Source of the DNA: Nocardioides sp. J54 | GTDB taxonomy: Bacteria; Actinomycetota; Actinomycetes; Propionibacteriales; Nocardioidaceae | Length of the DNA: 64,000 nt | Direction: 5' to 3' | Assembly (NCBI RefSeq): GCF_000519005.1 | Contig: NZ_JAER01000003.1 | Span: 157,305 to 221,304, forward strand | In this document: positions 1-6,835 of the stretch, one piece after another | Position numbering within the stretch: position 1 is the first letter of the stretch | How the letters are laid out: every line of letters starts with the position of its first letter | Notes under the pieces: model-generated | What the model was told of the DNA's origin: nothing | Databases searched by the model: none | What the model saw: only the letters and a program-made list of their open reading frames with translations | Translations under genes and position numbers: made by a program

Positions 1-152
1 GGGGTGGGCGGGGTCTGCGGTGTCGCGGTCATGCACGGCAGGTTCGCCGCCGGGCCCGACGTCGGGCCCGCTGCGCGCCCGGCCCTGTGCACGAGCCCAC
101 CCCGCGGCTCCCCTGTGGACCACTGGGGGACGGTCCTGGGAGTGCTGGCATC

Positions 153-158
153 TATCGT
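153..158 (+). promoter_or_regulatory. -10 element of leaderless dinB promoter
   Basis: TATCGT lies 6 bases before GTG 165, so transcription would start at or next to the start codon. There is no Shine-Dalgarno sequence between them. This placement decides the dinB start. Confidence 0.5.
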
Positions 159-164
159 GACGCC

Positions 165-1508
165 GTGCGAGACCGGGCCTCGATCCTCCACCTCGACCTG
201 GACGCGTTCTTCGCGGCGGTCGAGCAGCGGGACAAGCCCTCGCTGCGGGGCAAGCCGGTCGTCGTCGGCGGCGTGGGCGGGCGCGGTGTCGTGTCGACCG
301 CGTCCTACGAGGCCCGGAAGTTCGGGGTCCGCTCGGCGATGTCGACCCGCGAGGCCCGGGCCCGCTGCCCGCACGCGGCCTACCTCTCCGGCCGGTTCGA
401 GGCCTACCGCGCCACCAGCGCCGCCGTCATGGGGCTGCTGCGCTCGGCCTCGCCGCTGGTCGAGCCGCTGTCCCTGGACGAGGCCTTCGTCGACCTCAAG
501 CAGGCCGAGGGCCTCGCCGACCTCGAGGTGCCCACGGTCACCGCGTTCGCCGAGGACCTGCGCTCCCGGGTCCGCGAGGTCACCGGCGGCCTCACCGCGT
601 CGGTGGGCGTCGCCAGCTCGAAGTTCCTCGCCAAGATCGCCAGCGACCTGCGCAAGCCCGACGGCCTGGTCGTCGTCGAGCCCGGCACCGAGCTCGCGCT
701 GCTGCGCCCGATGCACGTCGGCGTCATCCCCGGCGTCGGCCCGGCGACCGTCGAGCGGCTGCGCCGGGCGGGCATCCACACGGTCGGCGAGCTGGAGCGG
801 GTCAGCGAGGACGAGCTGGTGCGCCAGGTCGGCCGGGCGCTCGGCCAGGGCCTCTACCAGCTGGCCCGTGCGCAGGACCACCGCGCCGTCGTACCGGACC
901 GGGAGGCGAAGTCGGTCAGCGTCGAGGGCACCTACGAGCACGACCTCACCGACCGCCGCCAGATGGAGGCGATCGTCGTGCGCCAGGCCGGCGAGGTCGC
1001 CCGCCGGTTGAAGAAGAACGGGCTGTCGGGACGGACGGTGTCGCTCAAGGTGCGGATGTACGACTTCACCACCCTGAGCCGCTCGGCCACGCTGCCCGCC
1101 CCGACCGAGGAGGCCGCGACCATCGCCCGGCTCGCCCGCACCCTGCTCGCCGACCTCGACACCTCCGGCGGCGTCCGGCTGCTCGGCGTCGGCGTCTCCG
1201 GCCTCGCCGACTGGGTGCAGGAGGACCTCTTCGCGAGCACCGAGGAGTCCGCGGAGCCGGACCTGCCGCCGGTGGAGGAGGTCGAGGAGGCCGGCGCCCG
1301 CCCCCGTGGCACCACGTGGGCGCCGGGCATGGACGTGGTGCACGCCGAGCACGGCCGCGGCTGGGTGTGGGGCTCGGGCCGCGGGGTGGTGACGGTGCGC
1401 TTCGAGACCGCCGACACCCCACCCGGCCCGGTGCGCTCCTTCCCCCTCGACGACCCGGCGCTGTCGAGGTGGCGCCCGCCGGACGCGGACCAACCAGACG
1501 AGCAGTAG
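165..1508 (+). CDS. dinB: DNA polymerase IV (Y-family translesion polymerase)
   Basis: An error-prone polymerase that bypasses damaged bases. The 447-residue product opens with the Y-family motif LHLDLDAFFAAVEQ (metal-binding Asp) and has the second catalytic motif SLDEAFVDL near residue 105. Helix-hairpin-helix (GVIPGVGPATVERL) and little-finger regions follow. The last 65 or so residues (VVHAEHGRGWVWGSGRGVVTVRFE and onward) form a basic, beta-rich tail known from actinobacterial Pol IV but absent from E. coli DinB. GTG 165 is chosen over GTG 87 because the Y-family motif begins six codons later and a -10 hexamer sits 6 bases upstream. I see no LexA-type SOS box. The next gene starts 10 bases after the stop. 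Confidence 0.93.
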   Translation: MRDRASILHLDLDAFFAAVEQRDKPSLRGKPVVVGGVGGRGVVSTASYEARKFGVRSAMSTREARARCPHAAYLSGRFEAYRATSAAVMGLLRSASPLVEPLSLDEAFVDLKQAEGLADLEVPTVTAFAEDLRSRVREVTGGLTASVGVASSKFLAKIASDLRKPDGLVVVEPGTELALLRPMHVGVIPGVGPATVERLRRAGIHTVGELERVSEDELVRQVGRALGQGLYQLARAQDHRAVVPDREAKSVSVEGTYEHDLTDRRQMEAIVVRQAGEVARRLKKNGLSGRTVSLKVRMYDFTTLSRSATLPAPTEEAATIARLARTLLADLDTSGGVRLLGVGVSGLADWVQEDLFASTEESAEPDLPPVEEVEEAGARPRGTTWAPGMDVVHAEHGRGWVWGSGRGVVTVRFETADTPPGPVRSFPLDDPALSRWRPPDADQPDEQ

Positions 1509-1511
1509 CGT
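1506..1511 (+). promoter_or_regulatory. -10 element of leaderless S9 peptidase promoter
   Basis: TAGCGT overlaps the dinB stop codon and ends 7 bases before ATG 1519. It would allow the peptidase to be transcribed leaderless as well as by read-through from dinB. Confidence 0.4.
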
Positions 1512-1518
1512 TCGGCGC

Positions 1519-3684
1519 ATGTCCGACGTGCAGCCTGTTCCTCCCCGCGCCGACCAGCGTCCGGTCACGACCACGCACCACGGCCACACCCGCACCGACG
1601 AGTACGAGTGGCTGCGCGCGAAGGAGGACCCGGCCGTCCTCGCCCACCTCGAGGCCGAGAACGCGTACACCCAGGCGCGCACCGCCCACCTCGCCGGGCT
1701 GCGCGGGCGGATCTTCGACGAGATCAAGTCACGCACCCTCGAGACCGACCTGTCCGTGCCCACCCGGGTGCGCGGGTTCTGGTACTACGGCCGCTCCTTC
1801 GAGGGCCGCCAGTACGGCGCCACCTGCCGCGTCGCCGTCACCGACCCCGACGACTGGACTCCCCCGCAGCCCGCCGCGGACGCCCGCCCGGACGAGCCGG
1901 CCCTGCCCGGCGAGGAGGTCCTGCTCGACCTCGACGAGCTCGCCGAGGGCCACGACTTCTTCTCGCTCGGTGGGTCGTCGGTCAGCCCCGACGACCGGCT
2001 GCTCGCCTACGCCACCGACGTGGTCGGCGACGAGCGCTACACCGTGCGTGTGCTCGACCTGTCCACCCGCGAGCTGCGCGAGGACGTGCTGACCGACGTC
2101 CTCGGCGGCGTCACCTGGGGCGGCTCGGCCGACCACTTCTACTACACGACCGTCGACGACGCCTGGCGTCCCGACAAGGTCTGGCGGCACCGGCTCGGCA
2201 CCGCGCAGGCCGAGGACGAGCTGGTCTTCCACGAGCCCGACGGGCGCTACTTCGTCGGCGTCGGCCGCACCCGCAGCCGCCGCTACGTCGTGGTCGCGGC
2301 CAGCTCCAAGACCACCTCGGAGTTCCACGTCCTCGACGCCGACGACCCGGACGCGCGGCCGGTGCTCTTCGCCGCCCGCACCGAGGGCGTGGAGTACTCC
2401 CTCGAGCACGCCGTGATCGGCGGCGAGGACCGGTTCCTGGTCCTGCACAACGCCAACGGGCCCGAGTTCGAGCTGGGCATCGCCCCCGCCGAGCCCACGC
2501 CGCCGGCCGGGTGGCAGCCGCTGCTGGCGCACGACCCGGCGGTCCGGCTCGAGGACGTCGACGCGTTCGCCAGCCACCTCGTCGTGCAGCAGCGCAGCAA
2601 CGGCGCCAGCCAGGTCCGTGTCCTCGAGCTGTCCACCGACCCCGCCGCGCCGATCGCGGCCGACCGGCTCGTCGAGTTCCCCGGCGAGCTGGCCAGCGTC
2701 GGCGCCGGCGGCAACCCGGCGTGGGAGCAGCCCACGATCCGGGTCGGCATGGGCAGCCTCGCCCGGCCCTCCGCGGTCTACGACCACGACCTGCGCACCG
2801 GCGAGCTGGTGCTGCGCAAGCAGGCGCCCGTCCTCGGCGGCTACGACCCCGACGACTACGAGGAGCACCGGCTCTGGGCGACGTCGACCGGCGGCGTCGA
2901 GGTGCCGATCTCCCTGGTCGTCCGCAAGGGCGTGCGCGGCCCGTCCGGCACCGACCCGGTCCCGGTCCACCTCTACGGCTACGGCGCCTACGAGGCGTCG
3001 ATGGACCCCTACTTCTCGGTCGCCCGGCTCTCCCTGCTCGACCGGGGCGCGGCCTTCGCGATCGCCCACGTCCGCGGTGGCGGCGAGATGGGCCGCCGCT
3101 GGTACGACGACGGCAAGCTCGAGCACAAGCAACACACCTTCGACGACTTCGTCGCAGCGGCCCGCCACCTCGTCGAGAGCGGCTGGACCACCGCGGAGCG
3201 GATCGTCGCCGAGGGCGCCAGTGCCGGCGGCCTGCTGATCGGCGCGGTCGCGAACCAGGCACCGGAGACGTTCGGCGGCTTCGTGGCCGGCGTCCCCTTC
3301 GTCGACACCCTCACCACCATGCTCGACGCCAGCCTGCCCCTGACCGTCCCGGAGTACGACGAGTGGGGCAACCCGTCCGACGACCCGGTCGCCTACGAGC
3401 GGATCGCCGGCTACGCGCCGTACGAGAACGTCGCGGACCTGCCCTACCCGCCGATCCTCGCCGAGACGTCCCTCAACGACACCCGGGTGCTCTACGTCGA
3501 GCCCGCCAAGTGGGTCGCCCGGCTGCGGGCCCGTGCCCCGCAGGCCGACGTGCTGCTGCGCACCGAGATGGCGGCCGGCCACGGCGGGGTCTCGGGGCGC
3601 TACCGCGCCTGGGAGGACCGCGCCTTCACCCTGGCGTGGATCCTGGACCGGCTCGGGCTGGCCGACGCCGAACCTGTGAGCTGA
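1519..3684 (+). CDS. ptrB: S9 family peptidase, oligopeptidase B-like
   Basis: A cytosolic serine oligopeptidase of the prolyl oligopeptidase clan; oligopeptidase B members cut short peptides after Arg or Lys. The product has 721 residues, the normal family size. The N-terminal segment with DEYEWLRAKEDPAVLAHLEAEN is typical of the family, the middle is a beta-propeller, and the C-terminal third is an alpha/beta hydrolase. The visible triad is Ser568 in GASAGG, Asp654 in LNDTRV and His688 in AAGHGG. No signal peptide is seen. It follows dinB by 10 bases and may be co-transcribed. The S1 specificity (OpdB versus another S9A member) was not verified residue by residue. Confidence 0.9.
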   Translation: MSDVQPVPPRADQRPVTTTHHGHTRTDEYEWLRAKEDPAVLAHLEAENAYTQARTAHLAGLRGRIFDEIKSRTLETDLSVPTRVRGFWYYGRSFEGRQYGATCRVAVTDPDDWTPPQPAADARPDEPALPGEEVLLDLDELAEGHDFFSLGGSSVSPDDRLLAYATDVVGDERYTVRVLDLSTRELREDVLTDVLGGVTWGGSADHFYYTTVDDAWRPDKVWRHRLGTAQAEDELVFHEPDGRYFVGVGRTRSRRYVVVAASSKTTSEFHVLDADDPDARPVLFAARTEGVEYSLEHAVIGGEDRFLVLHNANGPEFELGIAPAEPTPPAGWQPLLAHDPAVRLEDVDAFASHLVVQQRSNGASQVRVLELSTDPAAPIAADRLVEFPGELASVGAGGNPAWEQPTIRVGMGSLARPSAVYDHDLRTGELVLRKQAPVLGGYDPDDYEEHRLWATSTGGVEVPISLVVRKGVRGPSGTDPVPVHLYGYGAYEASMDPYFSVARLSLLDRGAAFAIAHVRGGGEMGRRWYDDGKLEHKQHTFDDFVAAARHLVESGWTTAERIVAEGASAGGLLIGAVANQAPETFGGFVAGVPFVDTLTTMLDASLPLTVPEYDEWGNPSDDPVAYERIAGYAPYENVADLPYPPILAETSLNDTRVLYVEPAKWVARLRARAPQADVLLRTEMAAGHGGVSGRYRAWEDRAFTLAWILDRLGLADAEPVS

Positions 3685-3779
3685 CCCCCGGCAAGTTGAG
3701 AACTGCCTGAGATTCCTCCTTTCGGGCAACTTACGGGGACTGCCGCACGTCATTGCGGATAGAGACACAGCGAGGACCC

Positions 3780-3806
3780 GGGAATCCGGGACCCATCCCC
3801 GGTGTT
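3780..3806 (+). promoter_or_regulatory. SigR/SigH-type ECF promoter upstream of the sigma factor gene
   Basis: GGGAAT at 3780-3785 is followed by exactly 18 bases and GTT at 3804-3806. This matches the disulfide-stress promoter consensus GGGAAT-N18-GTT of Streptomyces SigR and mycobacterial SigH. The sigma factor start codon lies 48 bases downstream with AAGGAGG at 3841-3847. SigR/SigH/SigE control of group 2 sigma genes (hrdD, sigB) is established elsewhere; here it is a prediction. Confidence 0.7.
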
Positions 3807-3853
3807 GGAACACACGTACGGATGTCCCACATCCGTGCCGAAGGAGGGACGCA

Positions 3854-4831
3854 ATGGCCACGGCAACTGCGAACAGGACGCGCGACACCGGTCGGGAGAT
3901 CGAGGGGCGCGACAGCGTCGGCCTCTACCTCGACGAGATCGCGCGCACCCCCCTGCTGGACGCAGCCCGCGAGGTCGAGCTCGCCAAGACCATCGAGGCA
4001 GGCCTCTACGCCCAGCACCTCCTGAACGAGGGCCGCATCGGTCGTCGCAAGGGCGGTGCCCCCAAGCAGGCCAGCCAGGCCGAGCTCGAGTGGATCGCCG
4101 AGGAGGGCCGCAAGGCCACCACGGAGTTCATCAACGCGAACCTGCGCCTGGTCGTGTCGATCGCGCGCAAGTACGGCCGGGCCCAGATGCCCATGCTCGA
4201 CCTGATCCAGGAGGGCAACACCGGCCTGATCCGCGCGGTCGAGAAGTTCGACTACGCGAAGGGCTACAAGTTCTCCACCTACGCCACGTGGTGGGTCCGC
4301 CAGGCCATCACCCGCGGCATCGCGCAGCAGGCCCGCGTCGTGCGCCTGCCCGTGCACGTCGTCGAGGAGCTCAACCAGGTCGGCGGCGCGCGTCGTACGC
4401 TCGAGCGCCAGCTCGGCCGGGACCCGGAGCCGGAGGAGATCGCCGCCGAGCTCGGCATCGAGGTCGACCGCGTGCTCGACCTGATGTCGTGGGGCCGCGA
4501 GCACGTCAGCCTCGACACCCCGGTGGACGAGGACGGCGACACCTCGCTCGGTGACCTGATGGCGCAGGAGACCGCGCCCGGCCCGGACCTCACCGTCCTC
4601 GACGTCGAGGCCCGCAACCGGCTCAACAACCTCGTCGACCAGCTCGACGAGCGGGCCGCCGACATCATCCGGTCGCGCTACGGCCTCACCGACGGCCGCC
4701 AGCACAAGCTCGCCGACATCGGCGTCAAGCACGGCATCTCCGCCGAGCGGGTGCGCCAGCTCGAGCGCGAGGCGCTGCAGAAGCTGCGTCGCCTCGGCGA
4801 CCCGGACCTGGCGTCCGGCTCGGCTGCCTGA
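3854..4831 (+). CDS. RNA polymerase sigma factor, group 2 (SigB/HrdD-like)
   Basis: A 325-residue sigma-70 protein without the large region 1.1 and spacer of a primary sigma factor. Region 1.2 is SVGLYLDEIARTPLL near residue 18. Region 2 has the core-binding and -10-melting signature around residues 96-170 (LRLVVSIARKYG, DLIQEGNTGLIRAVEKFD, FSTYATWWVRQAI). Region 4.2 is the HTH near residues 285-315 (KLADIGVKHGISAERVRQLEREAL). Size and completeness place it with HrdD/SigB-type alternative sigma factors. A strong ribosome site, AAGGAGG, precedes ATG 3854 by 6 bases. The SigR-type promoter upstream suggests induction in oxidative or envelope stress. It converges on coaE. Confidence 0.92.
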   Translation: MATATANRTRDTGREIEGRDSVGLYLDEIARTPLLDAAREVELAKTIEAGLYAQHLLNEGRIGRRKGGAPKQASQAELEWIAEEGRKATTEFINANLRLVVSIARKYGRAQMPMLDLIQEGNTGLIRAVEKFDYAKGYKFSTYATWWVRQAITRGIAQQARVVRLPVHVVEELNQVGGARRTLERQLGRDPEPEEIAAELGIEVDRVLDLMSWGREHVSLDTPVDEDGDTSLGDLMAQETAPGPDLTVLDVEARNRLNNLVDQLDERAADIIRSRYGLTDGRQHKLADIGVKHGISAERVRQLEREALQKLRRLGDPDLASGSAA

Positions 4832-4850
4832 ACCGGACCTCGTCGGTTCA
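4829..4850. terminator. Hairpin containing both convergent stop codons
   Basis: A 7-bp inverted repeat, TGAACCG (4829-4835) and CGGTTCA (4844-4850), has an 8-base loop. The sigma factor TGA is the first arm's first three bases, and the coaE TGA (complement of 4848-4850) ends the second arm. There is no U-tract, so terminator function is uncertain. Confidence 0.4.
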
Positions 4851-5441
4851 GACCGCCGCGTTCCGCAGCTCCGCGAAGACCTCCGTCACCCGGTGGCGGA
4901 GGTCTTCGCGCGTCCCGGTGTTGTCGATGACGTAGGTCGCGACGGCGACCCTGTCCTCGCGGGAGGCCTGCGCCGCGATCCGCGAGCGCGCGTCCTCCTC
5001 GCTCATCCCGCGGTCGCGCACCATCCGGGCGACCTGCACCTCCTCGGGCACGTCGACCACGACCACGGCGTCGAACTCCTCGGCGCGCCCCGACTCCACC
5101 AGCAGCGGGATGTCGTGGACGACGATGCCGCCGACCGGGGCGCTGGCCTCGAGGTGGGCGTAGAGCTCGAACACGAGCGGGTGGACGATCGCCTCCAGCC
5201 GCCGGCGCGACTCGTCGTCGGCGAAGACGATCGAGCCCATCTTCGGCCTGTCGAGGTGCCCGTCCTCGGTGAGGACGTCCGAACCGAACTCCTCGACCAC
5301 CCGGGCCAGGCCGGGCGTGCCCTTCGCGACGACCTCCCTTGCGAGCTGGTCGGCGTCGATGACGACCGCGCCGAGCTCGCGCAGGATCGAGGAGACGGTG
5401 CTCTTGCCCGAGGCGATGCCCCCGGTCAGTCCGACACGCAT
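4848..5441 (-). CDS. coaE: Dephospho-CoA kinase
   Basis: Phosphorylates the 3'-hydroxyl of dephospho-CoA, the last step of CoA synthesis. The 197-residue product starts with a P-loop, GGIASGKS (residues 7-14). It contains the family pattern IDADQLAREVV, a nucleoside-kinase lid region rich in Arg, and DIPLLVESG. Length is standard for the bacterial single-domain enzyme. Start ATG 5441 has a TANNNT hexamer 6 bases upstream and no Shine-Dalgarno sequence. Its 3' end contains a 14-bp perfect hairpin that could stop transcription arriving from the convergent sigma gene. The divergent acyl-CoA synthetase gene begins only 22 bases away, so a CoA-producing and a CoA-using enzyme share one control region. 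Confidence 0.95.
   Translation of the reverse strand: MRVGLTGGIASGKSTVSSILRELGAVVIDADQLAREVVAKGTPGLARVVEEFGSDVLTEDGHLDRPKMGSIVFADDESRRRLEAIVHPLVFELYAHLEASAPVGGIVVHDIPLLVESGRAEEFDAVVVVDVPEEVQVARMVRDRGMSEEDARSRIAAQASREDRVAVATYVIDNTGTREDLRHRVTEVFAELRNAAV
4872..4910. terminator. Strong inverted repeat inside the 3' end of coaE
   Basis: A perfect 14-bp stem (4872-4885 with 4897-4910, core GAAGACCTCC) encloses an 11-base loop. It lies 41-79 bases beyond the sigma factor stop, where a terminator for that transcript would be expected, yet it is inside the convergent coding sequence. There is no T-run. Confidence 0.45.
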
Positions 5442-5447
5442 GGGCCG

Positions 5448-5457
5448 ACCCTACTGT
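5448..5457. promoter_or_regulatory. Overlapping divergent -10 elements of coaE and the acyl-CoA synthetase
   Basis: In ACCCTACTGT, the minus-strand hexamer TAGGGT (5448-5453) ends 6 bases before the coaE ATG. The plus-strand hexamer TACTGT (5452-5457) ends 6 bases before GTG 5464. The two hexamers share two base pairs, so polymerase probably cannot occupy both promoters at once. Confidence 0.5.
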
Positions 5458-5463
5458 GGCCCC

Positions 5464-6735
5464 GTGGCACCCGTGGCGAACCGTCCCCTCATCGCCGGCG
5501 ACCGCGTCGCGCTCCTGGTCCCCGGCTCCCACGCGTACGTCGACGCGGTGTGGCGCCTGCTCACCGCCGGGGTCTTCCCCATCCCGCTCGACCCCCGGCT
5601 CACCGACACCGAGCGGGCCCGGATCCTGGCCGGCCTCGAGCCCACGCTGGTCGTCACCGACGAGGAGCAGCTGGCCGACCTGCGCGCCGGGCTGCCCGCA
5701 CCCGGCCTCCCGCTCGGCCGGCCGATGCACTGCACGAGCGGCACCACGGGCGTTCCGAAGGGCGTGTGGTCCGGGCTGCTCTGCCCCGCCGACGCCGAGG
5801 CGCTGTGGGCCGAGGAGCGTGACCTGTGGGGCTTCACCGCCGACGACGTCAACCTGGTGCTGAGCCCGCTCTACCACTCCGCTCCCCTGCGCTTCGCCCT
5901 CGGCACGCTGCTCGCCGGCGGCCGGGTGGTGATCCCCGGACCGTTCGACCCGGTGGCGGTCACCGAGGCGATCGAGCGGGAGCGACCGACCACGATGTTC
6001 TGCGTCCCCACCCACCTGCAGCGGTTGCTGGCCCACTGGGACCGGGTCGGGGTCCCCGACCTCTCCTCGTTCCGCCTGGTCGCGCACGCCGGCGCGCCCT
6101 GCCCCACCGACGTCAAGCGCCGGCTGATCGGACTGTTCCCGCCCGGCTCCACGTGGGAGTTCTACGGCTCCACCGAGGGCCAGTTCACCGCCTGCCGCAG
6201 CGAGGAGTGGCTCGAGCGCCCCGGCACGGTCGGTCGCGCCCGTCCCGGCCGCACGATGACCGTCGACCCCGACGGCACCTTGTGGTGCGTCGTCCCGGAG
6301 TTCGCCCGGTTCAGCTACTACGGCGACCCGGCCAAGAACGCCGAGGCCTGGCGCGAGACCCCGCAGGGACCGGCCTTCTCGGTCGGCGACCTCGGGCGGA
6401 TCGACGACGAGGGCTATGTCTACCTCGACGGACGCCGGGTCGACCTCGTGATCAGCGGCGGCGTCAACGTCTACCCCACCGAGGTCGAGCAGGTGCTCGG
6501 CGAGTGCCCCGGCGTCGACGACGTCGCCGTGTACGGCGTGCCCGACCCGGAGTGGGGGCAGCGGGTCTGCGCCGCGGTCGTCGGGTCCGCCACCGAGGCC
6601 GACCTGGCGTCGTACGCACGCGAGCACCTGGCCCCGCCGAAGCGGCCGAAGACGTGGTCCTTCCACGACGCGCTGCCCCGGACCCTGACCGGGAAGGTGC
6701 TCCGCTCGACACTCCGGGACGCAACCGACAGTTGA
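5464..6735 (+). CDS. AMP-forming acyl-CoA synthetase/ligase family protein (short form)
   Basis: A member of the ANL superfamily, which adenylates a carboxylic acid and transfers it to CoA or another thiol. At 423 residues it is about 100 shorter than usual, missing much of the N-terminal subdomain before the P-loop. The main motifs are present: TSGTTGVPKG (residues 91-100), YGSTEG, DLGRIDDEGYVYLDGR, GGVNVYPTEVEQ, and the catalytic lysine of LTGKVLRS near residue 411. The substrate cannot be told from sequence. The start is GTG 5464, leaderless; upstream in-frame codons run into coaE. Short ANL proteins of this kind are found in actinobacteria, so the length may be native and not a truncation. 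Confidence 0.85.
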   Translation: MAPVANRPLIAGDRVALLVPGSHAYVDAVWRLLTAGVFPIPLDPRLTDTERARILAGLEPTLVVTDEEQLADLRAGLPAPGLPLGRPMHCTSGTTGVPKGVWSGLLCPADAEALWAEERDLWGFTADDVNLVLSPLYHSAPLRFALGTLLAGGRVVIPGPFDPVAVTEAIERERPTTMFCVPTHLQRLLAHWDRVGVPDLSSFRLVAHAGAPCPTDVKRRLIGLFPPGSTWEFYGSTEGQFTACRSEEWLERPGTVGRARPGRTMTVDPDGTLWCVVPEFARFSYYGDPAKNAEAWRETPQGPAFSVGDLGRIDDEGYVYLDGRRVDLVISGGVNVYPTEVEQVLGECPGVDDVAVYGVPDPEWGQRVCAAVVGSATEADLASYAREHLAPPKRPKTWSFHDALPRTLTGKVLRSTLRDATDS

Positions 6736-6835
6736 GACCCGGGCCGCAGGAGGCATAGCCTTCGCGCAGGTCGCACGGACGCGGGGAGGGAGACTTCGCG
6801 CCGGCCACCGCAACGTTTCTGGGGAGGGACGTCGC

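Noticed and set aside
1..164. LexA/SOS box before dinB
   Set aside because: No GAAC-N4-GTTC-like palindrome is present upstream of the start.
4..1011. Long plus-strand frame rich in Arg, Ser and Pro at the window start
   Set aside because: It is a shifted frame of dinB. The composition is typical of off-frame reading of high-GC genes.
1729..3888. 719-codon antisense frame opposite the S9 peptidase
   Set aside because: The plus strand has a full-length peptidase with catalytic triad; the antisense product is low-complexity Val/Gly/Asp/Arg sequence with no domain.
6736..6835. Riboswitch leader before the Ig-repeat surface protein
   Set aside because: The 100-base gap has a good ribosome site but no conserved riboswitch core that I recognise.
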